Assembly: GCF_024323335.1 (NCBI RefSeq)
Contig: NC_066585.1
Span: 341,559,346 to 341,623,345, forward strand
Source of the DNA: Lathyrus oleraceus
Lineage: Eukaryota; Streptophyta; Magnoliopsida; Fabales; Fabaceae
Direction of reading: 5' to 3'
Length of the DNA stretch: 64,000 bases
Under the pieces are notes generated by a model that saw only the letters and a list, made by a program, of their open reading frames with translations, ran no database searches and was not told the DNA's origin. This document shows positions 11,713-24,300 of the stretch, one piece after another (the first letter of the stretch is position 1; every line of letters begins with the position of its first letter). A program made the position numbers and the translations under genes.

Positions 11713-12696
11713 TTTATTGGGGAAAATTCCTAACAACGGTTGGGAAATTCCGAACTCTAACGAGTTAATTTGAGTAAGTTAAGGAGATACTCATGATGTG
11801 ATGCTATGTATACCAATGCATGTTTGGGCTTTCATGGGGAATATATGAAATGCATGGTCTGCAAGTTATGCCAAGCATGTTTGGGCTTTGCGGAGGAGTG
11901 TGTTTAGGGAACGCCAATGGTGATTGGGCTTAAAAAGGGTGATTGGGTGAATCGTACTGACTTTCCGATACTTGAGAAATTGAAGTTCGACGTCCAAGCA
12001 GGCGCTGAATGTAATGTTTTGGAATTCCCATTGGGGGGAGAAATGATCGGCTTAGTCCAAAGAACTATGTGGCACCCTTGAGTTGGAAATGTGTTTTGAC
12101 TACCTTTAGCAAAATTCTAGAAAGAATATAATTCGATATTGTCTTCCTTATAGTTTTTTTTTTATATATTTATTTTTTTTTATTTTAAAAAAAGGTCTTT
12201 TAATCGAAAATTTCCCATGTAATCTTATTTAGAGCAAGGTCATATTTCGCAGACAAAGCAGGAAAAGTAAAAATATGGAACATATGTGAGGGAACTTGAT
12301 TTTTATTGACAAGTGATTCCACAAGTAGGGAATTTTGTACAAAGGAAAGCAATTCCTAAAAGAGGTGATTGCGAAAAGAAAATGATAATTGTAATGGCAA
12401 TGAAACATCTCGAGTTTCCACCAGATTCTAACTCTGATATAGTCTTCATGCCTTTGGTCGTCCTTTGATCTTGCTTTTTTGAAGGAGGTGATAGGATTGG
12501 CTTGCTTGGGACCCACATAATTGACCTGCCAAGGAATGAAGAAGGATTCCTTATAGGATGCAGCCTCTTGCTCTTATTAAATCCCTAATTTTTGCCTAGA
12601 CCGCCCTTTCGGGTTTTCAGTCTACCGGGATACCCATTTTTGCATAAGTTGCCCTTTCGGGTTTTCAACATATCGGGCTATATATTTTATTATTTT
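11713..12696 (-). other. Ogre 3' UTR between the tandem array and the pol stop
   Basis: Non-coding. It contains a direct repeat of CCCTTTCGGGTTTTCA at 12604-12619 and 12652-12667 (48 bp apart). A T-rich/A-rich stretch lies at 12155-12200. ORFs at 12229-12518 and 12592-12894 have no recognisable domain; the latter overlaps pol antisense. Confidence 0.6.
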
Positions 12697-15600
12697 TTAA
12701 GCATAGTATTTTTTGACTGCATCCGCATTCACCGGGGATGGAAGACCTTCACCATCCATAGTTGCGAGGATCAAGGCTCCTCCGGAGAAGACCTTTCTTA
12801 CAACATAGGGACCTTCATAGTTTGGCATCCATTTTCCCCTTGGGTCAGTATGGATTGGAAGAATCTTCTTCAATACGAGGTCTCCAGCTTTTAGGCTGCG
12901 GGGGAAAACCTTTTTGTCATGTGCCCTCTTGATGCGCTTTTGATAAAGTTGGCCATGACAGATGGCTGCTAAGTGCTTCTCATCAATGAGGTTTAGTTGG
13001 TCAAATCGAGCTTGTACCCACTCAGACTCATCAAGCTTAACATCTGTCAAAATCCTTAAGGAAGGAATCTCTACTTCGACCGGTAAGACCGCATCCATGT
13101 CGTACACAAGGGAGAAGGGAGTTGCCCCAGTGGAAGTGCGTACGGAAGCACGATCGCCGTGTAATGCGAATGGGAGCATTTCGGGCCAATCTTTGTAGGT
13201 TTCCACCATCTTTTGCACGATCTTTTTGATATTTTTGTTAGCTGCCTCAACAACGCCATTCATCTTAGGCCTATAAGGTGATGAGTTGTGGTGGTCGATC
13301 TTGAAATTTTGGCATAGCTCCTTCATCATTTTATTATTGAGGTTAGATCCATTATCAGTAATGATCTTGTTGGGGACCCCATAACGACAGATGATTTCTT
13401 TCCTGAGGAATCGGGCCACCATTTTTCTGGTAACGTTGGCGTACGAGGCTGCTTCTACCCACTTTGTGAAATAGTCAATGGCTACAAGGATGAAGCGGTG
13501 TCCGTTCGAGGCAGTTGGCTCTATGCGTCCGATCACGTCAATGCCCCACATGGCGAAAGGCCAAGGTGATGTTAGGACGTTGAGAGGCGTTGGCGACACA
13601 TGGATCTTATCAGCATAGATCTGGCACTTGTGGCAGGTTTGGACGTGGCGATGACAGTCAATCTCCATAGTCATCCAGTAATATCCGGCCCTTAAGATTT
13701 TCTTCACCATAGTACTCCCACTGGCATGCGTCCCAAAGGATCCTTCATGAATTTCCATTATAATCTGGTTTGCTTCTTGCTTGTTCACACGTCTAAGCAA
13801 AACAGAATCATAATTTCTCTTGTATAATACCCCTCCACTTAAGAAAAATTTGGATGACAGTTTTCGAAGATACTTCTTGTCGGTGATAGATGCGTCCGCA
13901 GGATACTCTTGGTTCTCTAAGAATTTCATGATGTCATGGAACCAAGGATGACCGTCAGCTTCGTCTTCTGCTGCCAGACAGTAAGCAGGTTCGTCCAAGT
14001 AGGTTAGGTGAAAGGATGGCGATTCGTTCTTCCATTTAACTTTAAACATGGATGCCAAAGTTGCCAAAGCGTCAGCTAGTTGATTCTCTTCTCGAGGGAT
14101 GTGGTGGAATGTAATTTCATCGAAATAGGGGACTAGTTTCAAGACATGCTCTTTGTAAGGAATGAGCTTATGGTCTCTAGTATCCCAATCTCCTTTGACT
14201 TGGCTGATTACCAAGGCTGAGTCCCCATAAACTTCCAGGATTTTGATTCTAAGATCGATAGCAGCTTCAATACCGAAGATACAAGCCTTGTATTCGGCCA
14301 TATTGTTTGTACATTCAAAACATAATCGGGCGGTGAAGGGGAGGTGGAAATTAGTTGGAGAAGTGATTACTGCCCCAATGCCATTGCCATGAGCGTTAGA
14401 AGCTCCATCAAAAACCATGGTCCATCGGGATCCAGGCTCGGGTCCTTCCTCGGGACCGGGGATGTTGCAATCCCTAATCAACATGATATCCTCGTCGGGG
14501 AATTCGAAACGCATAGACTGATAGTCTTCCAAGGGTTGTTGTGCAAGATAATCAGACAATACACTCCCTTTGATGGCCTTTTGAGTGACATGTTGGATAT
14601 CGTACTCGGTCAGAGCCATTTGCCATCGGGTTACTCTACCAGTTAGAGCCGGCTTCTCGAAGATGTATTTGACAGGATCCATCTTAGAGATCAACAATGT
14701 CGTATGAGTGAGCATGTATTGTCTTAAACGTTTGGCAGCCCATGCTAGTGCGCAACAAGTCTTTTCAAGCATCGAATACCTACTCTCGCAATCAGTGAAC
14801 TTCTTGCTCAAATAGTATATTGCATGCTCTTTTCTACCAGTCTCGTCATGTTGGCCGAGGACACAACCCATTGATCCTTCAAGAACGGTGAGATACATGA
14901 TTAATGGTCTACCAGGTACAGGAGGCATCAACACAGGAGGCTCTTGCAAATATTCCTTTATTTTCTCAAATGCGCCTTGGCAGTCATCGTTCCAAATGAT
15001 GGCTTAATCCTTTCGAAGAAGTTTAAAGATTGGATCACAGGTGGCAGTGAGGTGAGATATGAACCTAGCAATGTAGTTCAATCTACCTAGGAATCCTCGG
15101 ACTTCCTTCTCAGTTTTGGGTGCAGGCATAGCTTGTATGGCTTTTACTTTCTCGGGATCTACTTCGATGCCACGTTGACTGACGATAAAACCTAACAATT
15201 TGCCGGATCTTACCCCAAATGTGCATTTGTTAGGATTAAGCCTCAATTTGAACTTCCTCAGCCTCTCAAACAACTTTTCTAGATTGATAAGGTGTTCTTT
15301 TTCGGTTTGAGACTTAGCTATCATGTCGTCGACGTAGACCTCAATCTCTTTATGGATCATATCATGAAAGAGAGTGATCATGGCTCGTTGGTATGTGGCG
15401 CCGGCGTTTTTCAATCCAAAAGGCATCACCTTGTAACAGAAGGTGCCCCATGGTGTTATGAAAGTGGTTTTCTCCCTATCTTCTTGAGCCATGCGGATCT
15501 GGTTATAACCGGAGAAACCATCCATAAAAGAGAAAACAGAGAACTGAGCGGTATTATCTACTAGCACGTCAATGTGTGGCAGTGGAAAGTCATCTTTGGG

Positions 15601-16159
15601 ACTTGCTCTATTTAGATTTCTGTAATCTATGCACATCCTTACTTTGCCATCCTTTTTAGGTACAGGCACAATGTTAGCTATCCATTGAGGATAATTGGAG
15701 ACCGCTAGGAAGCCGGCGTTGAGCTGCTTTTGTACCTCCTTCTTGATTTTCATAGCCATGTCGGGACGGGTTCTTCGTAGTTTTTGCTTTACTGGAGGGC
15801 ATTCTTCTTTAAGGGGTAGATGATGGACCACAATGTTAGTATCGAGGCTGGGCATATCTTGGTATGACCATGCAAACACATCTTTGTATTCCTTCAAGAG
15901 CTCAATCAATTTTGTTTTCACCTCGTCTTGTAGAGCGGAGCCGACTCAGACTTCTTTCGCTTCCTCATCTATCCCAAGGTTAATCACTTCCACTAATTCT
16001 TCGTGCGGCTGGATGACTTTTTCCTCTTGCTTGAGTAGCCTTGCCAATTCTTCTGGGAGTTCGGCCTCTTCCTCACACTCTTCAGCAGCTTGATTAATCG
16101 GGTTGTCAAAGTCGTATGAGACTGTAGCAGAATTGTCATTGGTGGTTGTCGAGGATGAT
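12697..16159 (-). pseudogene. Ogre pol: RT, RNase H, archaeal-type RNase H and integrase, with two stops
   Basis: One reading frame runs from the predicted splice acceptor (16159) to 12697, broken only by TGA at 15948-15946 and TAA at 15006-15004. Order: an acidic linker, RT (YVDD at about 15310-15340; the LNPNKC and GFIV motifs downstream), a weak first RNase H, a second RNase H (VFDGASNAHGNG near 14370-14420 through DALATLAS near 14060), then integrase. Integrase has an HHCC-like zinc finger near 13630-13720 and DDE residues in WGID (about 13545), TDNGSN (about 13350) and VVEAANKN (about 13240). The dual RNase H is typical of the Tat lineage. From the surrounding motif the first stop replaces an expected Arg (CGA) and the second an expected Gln (CAA). 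Pol acts in reverse transcription and integration; this copy needs readthrough or help in trans. Confidence 0.93.
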
Positions 16160-16428
16160 CTGCATGATTTAAGGTTCACGCTTTTATTGGTATGAAAGAA
16201 AGGATGATTTGAAAAAAATTTATTTTTTTAAAAAAAAAGAAAAATGCCACAAAAAAAGTGAAATAAATAAATGAAAGGCTGGGATCTCAAAATTGACTGC
16301 GAACATGAATCCTTTTTCATTATGATTAATAAGGAAATTTGGTGAGGCCCTACAAATGATTCCCCCATGCCTTGGGCTTGACATGGGTTCTTTTGATAAA
16401 AAGGAAGGAAAACAACATTGGGAATTAC
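16160..16428 (-). other. Predicted Ogre intron between pro and pol (269 nt)
   Basis: Gag-pro runs into a stop right after ATCAAAAT. The donor would be AAAAT|GTAATT at 16428 and the acceptor TCATGCAG|ATCATCC, with the intron's last base at 16160. Joining these keeps the frame exactly (VTLIK-ISSSTTT) and bypasses the stop at 16427-16425. The interior has no long ORF and is rich in A/T, with a T-rich tract 50-110 nt before the acceptor. Splicing of an intron at this place has been shown experimentally for other Ogre elements; here it is a prediction from the frame and splice consensus. Confidence 0.82.
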
Positions 16429-19400
16429 ATTTTGATCAAGGTCACTTTAGGTATTTCAAACTCGGCCCATTTGGTAGCACCGTTTCCATCAGTCTTTGTG
16501 AAGATCAAGCCATCATCTTCTTCTTCTTCTTCTTCTTCCACGGCACAAATACGATTGTCATCCAGGTAACCAGCACTTGAGAAGTTGTCGGACAGCGGGA
16601 GCACTGATCCCCTTGTAGCTATCAGCGCGGGCTTTTTCAAATTCTGGGAGTTGTATCCCAAACCGGTGCGGTCCTTGTTGGCAGAGAGTTCAAGCAATCT
16701 TCCCCATCCTTGGGGGTGTCCATCCTTTATGATTGTCAGGGCGTCTTTAAGAGATGCCATGGGAGATTCGGCATCTTTTGATTCACCTCTTTCTGGGCAA
16801 ACCATTTCAACATTGATAACTTCAAATGATTGGAATGGGACTTCCCTTATCTCCCATTCTCCCTCCACATATCGGAAAGATGCGAGGTGACTTACCACAA
16901 TGTCCTCCTCACCCTCGACAACAACTAGCTTATCATCAGCTAAGAATTTCAATTTTTGGTGGAGCGTTGAAGTGACTGCACCGGCCGAATGGATCCAAGG
17001 CCTCCCAAGCAGACAACTGTAGGATGGATAGATATCCATTACGAAGAAAGTGATAAGGAAAATATGGGGACCAATCTTCATAGGCAAATTCACCTCACCG
17101 ATTACAGTCCTTCTAGTCCCATCAAATGCTCTTACTATAAGCTCACTCGGCTTCATTACGAATCCTTCAATAGTTAGTTTAGCAAAGGAGCTCTTAGGCA
17201 TCACATTGAGGGAAGACCCAGTGTCTACCAAAACTCTTGATAGGACTGTATCCACACACTCAATGGAAATATGGAGAGCCTTGTTATGATTCCTCCCCTC
17301 GGCGGGAAGCTCTTCATCACTGAAACCTAAGCTTAAGCTAGTAGCGATATTGTTAACTACTCCTTCAAACTGACAAACAGATATCTCTTGTGGTACGTGA
17401 GCTGTCCTCGGAAACTTTACCAAAGCTTCCCTATGGGCCTCGGAGCACATCAATAGAGACAACATTGAGATCTTCGAGGGTGTCTGGTTAAGCTGATCAA
17501 CTACTCGATAATCGCTCTTCTTGATGATACGTAAGAACTCGTCTACTTCACTTGAAGGTGCGGGGTCTTGTCTTTGCTGAGCGCCATCAATTTGTTTGCC
17601 TTTGTCTGAAGTTGAAGGATTGATAGTTCCAATTGGAGTGGGTGTCGGCGCAAATATCCTTCCACTTCTCGTGACTCCGCTAGTGCCGGTGATATTGATC
17701 ATTGGGTCACTAGACTTCAATGGTTCTTCTTGCACCTTCTGACCATGAATGTAGACTGAGGTGTCATACATCCATGGGACTGCCTTGGTGTCAACATATG
17801 GGAATGGTGTGGGAACTTTTATTACGATTGGAGTAACAGGATTTGTCGATAGAGTTAACTGAGAGAAGTCATATGGAATTTGCAGAGGAGGGACTTCATC
17901 GTATGGTATCTCGAGGGTAGACACATCTTCCTTTGTGGACGGACAGTCTACCACCAAGATCCCTTGGTTCATTAATTGTTGTATGACAGACTTCAATGTT
18001 CCACATTGTTGCGGGTTAATCAAACAGTGTTCACAATCATTACCACAGATGGGAAAGTTATTATTCTTCATCAAAGCATTCTTGATCTCGATGAGTGGTG
18101 TTTTTAACTCGTCCACACAGGACATCAATCTCCTTCCATTGTCAGCTTCCATCATATTCATCGATGCATTGTTGTGAGGGGGCATCGGGTTATTATTCAC
18201 ATTCGGCCTCTTGGGGGCGAACGTGATTGCCTTAGAGTCAATAAGATCTTGAACCTTGTACTTTAATGCTTTACAATTCTCGATCGAATGCCCGGGAGCG
18301 CCAGAATGAAATTCACAGCGGGCATTTGCATCATAACCGGGAGGAAGAACCGCTGGTGGGGGTTCTAACTCCCTTAGTTGCACAAGTGATCCCCTCAATA
18401 AATATGGTAGAATGTGGCTATAAGGCATGGGAACTGGGTCAAATCTTCTCTCGGGCCTTCGCATCCTTTGTTGTTGTTGATATTGTGGTTGCTGATGTTG
18501 CGGTTGTTGTTGATACCGTTGTTGTTGTTGAGTTTGAACAGGAATTGCAAATGGTTGTTGTTGACTTGGTTGGACGGGAGCTATGGCAACTACTTGTGGA
18601 TAAGTGTGATTTCTTGTTCGAATGATGGAGGCAGCATTGGTCTCGCCTTCTCGTTTTTTACCATAGGGAACAAAAGGTTTCTTCGATGCACTAGAAGTAC
18701 TGGCAGAGTTCTGGATCTTTCCCATTTTAATCATATTTTCTATCCTTTCACCGGCTAAGACCAGGTCAGAAAAGCCTGAAGAGGTGCTCCCTACCATTCT
18801 ATCAAGGTATGGACCTTGTAAGTTTCCCATAAACATGTCTACCAGTTCTCTTTCTAGCAATGGGGGTTGTACCCTAGCAGCTAATTTCCTCCACCGCTGG
18901 GCATACTCTTTGAAGGACTCCTCATACCTCTGAGTCAAATTTTGCAACTGCGTGCGATTAGGTGCCATATCAGTGTTGTACTGATAGTGCTTGAGGAATG
19001 CCTCAGCCATTTCCCTCCAGGTGTGAATATGGTTGCCCTCGAGTTGCATGTACCAATCCAAAGATGCCCCACTGAGGGAATCCTGGAAAAAATGCATTAG
19101 AAGTTGATCATCGCTGGAATAGGCAGCCATCTTTCGGCAGTATGCCCTAATGTATGTCCTAGGGTCGCTATTTCCCTTATATTTTTCAAAGTCCGGAACT
19201 TTGAACTTGGCCGGAATGATGACCCCAGGTACTAAGCACATTTCTGCCGCATTGAGGCCCAAAATGTCAGTGCTCCCCATTGCCTTGAGCTTTTCCTCGA
19301 TAGCCTTTACCTTCCTCTCCACCTTGTTGGTTGCGGAACCGAAGGCGTCATCCTGAGAAGCGTCCCTTGGGCTGAAGAATGCATCAAGTTGGTTGTCTGT

Positions 19401-19601
19401 CTCAAGAGCATGAGGACGAGGATTGTCGTTTGGAACACCGCTGGGTGCATTAATGTTAATTGGAGGATCGGCTTGAGGAACTGGAGTCGGATTCTCAACC
19501 GTTTGAGGGGTAGGAGGATTGGTAGTACTGGCACGTTGATTCATTTCTTCTTGCATTTTTGCCATAACCTCCTGGCCTCTTGCGACTGCTTGAATAGTCT
19601 C
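16429..19601 (-). pseudogene. Ogre gag-protease, main exon (N-terminus displaced by insertion)
   Basis: An uninterrupted frame encodes Gag and protease. A Retrotrans_gag-type core lies at about 18800-19200 (WREMAEAFLKHY, YEESFKEYAQRWR). A Gln/Pro-rich spacer follows near 18450-18600, then a variant zinc-finger-like motif (CEFHSGAPGHSIENC, about 18280-18325). The retropepsin active site is VDTGSSLNVMP at about 17195-17235, with LLGRPWIHSAGA near 16980-17020. A G-patch-like segment (NKDRTGLGYN) lies near 16650-16690. A run of Glu codons sits just before the intron (about 16515-16540). The first 29 codons or so lie beyond the nested element at 27040-27122 and resume in frame across the target duplication (MET|IQAV). 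In this copy an ATG inside the copia-type LTR (19640) opens in frame into gag. Confidence 0.93.
19597..19601. repeat. Target-site duplication of the nested copia-type element (left copy)
   Basis: GTCTC here and at 27040-27044, directly outside the two LTRs. Confidence 0.92.
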
Positions 19602-21323
19602 TGTTGATTCCTTAGGATTGGCAGTAATTTTAGAAAACAAATAATGTAATCATCTCTGTTGTTTTAATATGTTGGGTTGAAGAAAGTCAACATCTGGACC
19701 AACATGTCATGTACGATGTCACGACATCAGGTCTGTGACATCGCACATGTGTAGGAAACTGAATTAATTAATTCAGTATATGTCATGGGATCAGCAAGGA
19801 TATCTGGTGAATATCCTAACTCCCAGGTGGAGGTCTTGAAGACTAAATCAGAAGATATATAGGCTCAAAATATGGAGATATATATGGAGAGAGTTTAGGA
19901 ACTTGAAGACCTTGTTTGTAGCAGAATTTTTCTGCTGAAGTTGCAACAGCAAAGAACAAGTCTGCTGCAACTTTCTGAAGGCCCAAATCCAGTTGGGTGA
20001 TTAGGTTATAAATAGCTGATTGTAATCTAGTTTTTGTAAGCCTCTTAGAATGAATTTTTAGGGGTGTGTGTAAGGTAAACCTCCCAATCTGTGGGAAGGT
20101 TACCATGTGTTTCTCAGTGGTAAACCTGAGAGTGTTTGTCACTCAAAGCCTGTAGGCAAGAGTGATTATGTTCTTGAATGAAGCTGTGAAGCAAGTTCAA
20201 GGTGTTTGCACATTACATTGTATTTGTAGTGATAGGAATGGAAACTGGAGGTTTCTATCTAGGAGTTCCTAGGTATAGATTGCATTGGGTAGGGATTAAG
20301 TGATGAGTTGTAAACGGGGGAGTTTAACTCTGAATTGATACTACTAATAGTGGATCTTCTTCCTGGCTTGGTAGCCCCCAGATGTAGGTCATGTTGGACT
20401 GAACTGGGTTAACAATTTCCTGTGTTTGTTTTCCTTCTGTATGATATAATCATGTCTGCCATAACTAAGCATGTATTCCAGTCTGTTCATCAAGATAATA
20501 GCAGACCTGATACATAGCCTTCTGTTGGAATGTCAATCAGAATGTTTTGACATTCATCAACAACAGCACATACTGTTTAATAAGCTGATGAATTCAGTTC
20601 AGTATGTAGTGAAGTCTGGAGTTCAAGAGCACAACAGACCTGGCCAAAAGATCATTGTGAAACTGTCAAACTGGATGTCTTGACAGTTCTTCCAGTAAGC
20701 TGATACTGAAGTAGAGACTGGTTGGTCTTTTACAGTACAGCAAATTTAGCACAGTCTGTTTTCAGGAACCAAACAGACTTAGCATAGGGTTCTGGACTTG
20801 GATGTCAAACGGAATGTTGTGACATTCACTCACGACTGCATATGCTAAATTGTTGGATGGTTAGTTTTCTGTTTCAGGATTTTTCTCAGGCTATTCTTCA
20901 GGAATCCACCAGCTGATCTAAAATCTAGGAAACTAACAACTAAGCTACAATTAATGAACCTAACAAATAATCTATTTGTTAGCTCCTTAATAAGTGGAGA
21001 TTAGTTTAACTTGTTACAACCTTTAATCTAGGAAATACAAGTACATGACCAACAAACTGGAACAATGTAACAGATGATGTCCAAAACAGGATTTAGACAT
21101 CGTGCTGATAACTGTGTAGGAAAACAACAGTAGTGAATGTTATGGTGCACATAACTAAGTGTTCCTCCATTCTAGGATGACATAGAAGGAGAGGATGTGA
21201 CACTGTGAAAGGGTGCACATTAGTACAGAGTGTAATAACTGTCTTGCTGTATTAGGTACAATGTTAGATCAGATGTCATGACTTGAAGTAGAACATCTGA
21301 ATACTGACTACACCAGAATTTCA
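19602..21323 (+). repeat. 5' LTR of the nested copia-type element
   Basis: 1722 bp, TGTTGATTCC...CAGAATTTCA. TATAAATA at 20007-20014 is a likely TATA box. It carries inverted repeats with 9-bp arms and 10- to 12-nt spacers at 19714-19743, 20528-20555, 20661-20688 and (imperfect) 20800-20827. The ORF frames at 19843-20142 (minus) and 20471-20683 recur in the other LTR and have no recognisable domain. Confidence 0.93.
20007..20014 (+). promoter_or_regulatory. TATA box of the nested copia-type LTR
   Basis: TATAAATA in GGTTATAAATAGCTG, about 405 bp into the LTR. The same sequence occurs in the right LTR. Confidence 0.6.
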
Positions 21324-21337
21324 ATTGGTATCAGAGC
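21324..21337 (+). other. Primer-binding site of the nested copia-type element
   Basis: ATTGGTATCAGAGC directly follows the left LTR. Its TGGTATCAGAGC core is the standard complement of the initiator-Met tRNA 3' end. Confidence 0.9.
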
Positions 21338-24300
21338 AGGCATCCTGTTCTGTCTCTAGATGAGATCCATGGGTGATACTTTCTGGTATCTTGCAAGGAG
21401 TTATGTTAGTACTGATGCTGGAACCTGTGTAAGGTTCTGTAATTCCCTGAATGGTCCCTTGAAGTAGGTGGATGGACTGTTCATGACAGGAATGGTGTGT
21501 ACCTGTCTCTGGAGGTTGGCAATTGGCCTGTGTGTGGGACAGCTGTGCCAGTACTAAATCACATTCAAACCTGGTATGGTCTTGGAGGCCAATCTGGTGA
21601 AGTGTGTGTTCATAGGTTGAGTTGTATTATGATTTCCGCTGCATAATACATGGCAAAACTCAAACTCTGATGTAGTTTCCCCTCATGTGGATGAAAGGCT
21701 GCTGTGTTCAAGATCTCATCATAATCTACTGAAGATGTCAAAGATACTTGAGTCTCCTCGAGTCCACTCATCATGACGTTCTCACTTCGGGATGGTAAGA
21801 GTCACTTAATCACTGATTCTCTTACTCTCTTGAGTAGTGTATATGAAGACCTTGAAGACCTTCAAGGAAGGTGTGTTCCAAGGAGGTGGAACCAATGTTC
21901 TATGTGATGTTAGAACATGTTGTTCAACAAGTATGCAGCTACTGGTTGAAGAGCAGATGTTTTTAGGGTTCAAACAATGGGATAATACTGTTTGGAACCT
22001 ACTCCTGACCTGGAAGAGGAGACATCTGTGTGTGCTAAGTTGACAACTGGGTCAACTGGGTGTGTGCTCAAGAAGGTCATCCCTAGAAGTTGAGCTGGTT
22101 GAGATGTGACATTGTGCAATCTCCTGCTGTTAGGCATCTTCCTGCAATTTGATCAGGATTGGATAGTTGTTCCCTGAAGTACTATGGTGTGTTGGGAGAC
22201 AAGTCTCCTGGATGTTAGCAGTCAATAATGGGGTAACCTGATTGTGATATCATTTAAGGGGGTTGGAACCATGAATCTTGTTATTCAAACACCACGTTCA
22301 GAAGTGGCAGTTCTTACTAGGAGTGAGAATATGAAGATTCAGAGGTTGGTTGAGGTAATATGCTCTGGCAATGCATATCTACTATTGACTAGTGTGTGTC
22401 TCACAAGTACTTATGATCAGCTGAAGTCTGATTGGTCTGATTGGAGGAGTTAGTTGCCACTGGTAGGGATAGTGTATGTCATATTGAGACATATGTATAC
22501 AATGCATGGATACTAGTGTGGAGTCTCCATGATTGTTAAGTTGAGGGGGAGTTTTGGTTAACCTCCTCAAGTTTGGTCAGCCTTGGGTCTGGTTGGCTGT
22601 TGACCTGTGTCACATGGGTTCTGGTTGATGTGTGACACATTTGCAAGGAAGGATTCATCTCTCTCATTCCTAAGGGTGAATCTAATCTGGAAAGAGTCTC
22701 AAGACTGTTGAGGTGCTTGCAAGCAGAAGATGTTGACACTAGAAGAGTATTTTCAAAGTATTCTTATGGTGGAAGTATCTGAAAGGATAATTGGGAAAGG
22801 ATTTAAGATCAATGTCTACTTGTGTCAAGTACAAGTATTTAATTGATTATCCTTGGAGCTCAAGACAACTGATGTTCTTAAAGATGTTGGAACATCTCTT
22901 CTTCAAGACCCTGTGAAGAATCACAGGAAGGATAGTACATTGAGTTATGATCTATCTCTTTGGTGGCAGCAAAAGCGTATGATCTCTGAAAAGGTTTCCT
23001 GGCAAGAAACATGTTCAGCCTTGGCATGTCCAAGAAGAAGAAGACATCAGAGCCTTGATGGTGGTTACTTGGATCAGTTTATTTCTGATCTAGGTAAGGA
23101 AGTGCATTGGCTAATGCACACTGTGGAGTCAAGAACAAGTGACAGCATTCTTGACATCATGGAAACAGCCTTGCTTTAGGAAGTGGAATCCTTGGCAGAG
23201 CTGAAGGGTTAGTTTCCAACTGGTCCTTCTGAAGACTCATACATCAGAGTGTCTGATGTCTTTGGAGAAGAAGCAGGGATTCATCAAGGTGTGAGCTTGG
23301 ATGACTTAACTGCAAATCTACAGGATGGAGGTTGTTTACTCAAACTTGGTTCCACAATCAAGTCTATGAGAACATTGAACTCTTGTTCTGTGAAGGGAGG
23401 AAGTTCTTTCAAGTGGCAGAAGAAGGAGCTGAATTCAACAGCTGGATGTCAAGCACAATGTTGTGACATTCGGTTCTGCATCAGATTCTTAGTTGATGAA
23501 GTGGCACATCAACTTGAGATAGAAGGATCTACAGGGTTGTAGATTGGACACTTCAAGTTCAAATCTCACTTGAAAGGTCAGAATATCTTTGGGAGAAGTC
23601 TGATAAACTTGGGAAGGTCAAAAGGCAGCATTTGACCTTGTCATATGAGAATTCATGAAGGAGGTAATCAACCAGTGGCATTTGGTCTATCTCAGAAGTG
23701 AGTTCTAAGAATCAAGATAATCAACATATGGCAGCAGATTATTCTTGAGTAAGGTCTGAGACTAATTACTTTCGAGTAGAAAAGTAGGAAGTTGAAGACA
23801 AAAGGAGGGGCTTCCATTCATCCCTTGGAGCTTGTGGTAGAAGTTCTGATCTATCTATGGAAGACTGTCTCTGGTAGTGGGATGAGAGTGTATATATCCC
23901 AAAGTATGTCTGGATTCCTCTGGCCCAAGATGAGGACTCAGTAATATCTGAAGTCTATCAGATAGTGCTCCCTGTGATGCTGTGAAGGAAGTCTCAGCTG
24001 ATGTTCAAACATCTTGTGAAGTGATCTTCTGTTCTGGTTAGAAGAGAAATTGACACAGAGTGTGGATGTGTTCAGCCAAGAGGGTTGGACAGAGGGTGCG
24101 CTCTTGAAGACATGAAGATGCGTCTTATGTTTTCCTTTCATCAAGTGGTCTGGAATCTCTTTGAATCAGGAAGTATGTGAAGGTCCAACCTTGGGATGTT
24201 GGATATGATCATGTGTGACCTCCAAGAGAGTAGGTTGTCCATGACAGGGGGAGTTGTGCCTTTGTGCTGCAAGCAATCACCAAGCTTGTGGTCTATGTGC

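Noticed and set aside
11353..11736. Minus-strand ORF of VNPLTKTNYLS repeats as a protein
   Set aside because: The frame is open only because the usual unit is 33 bp; other units in the array differ in length and break the frame.
22853..23542. Two ORFs in the nested element as a hidden gag
   Set aside because: Neither contains a zinc knuckle, protease or capsid-like motif, and they are in different frames with stops between.
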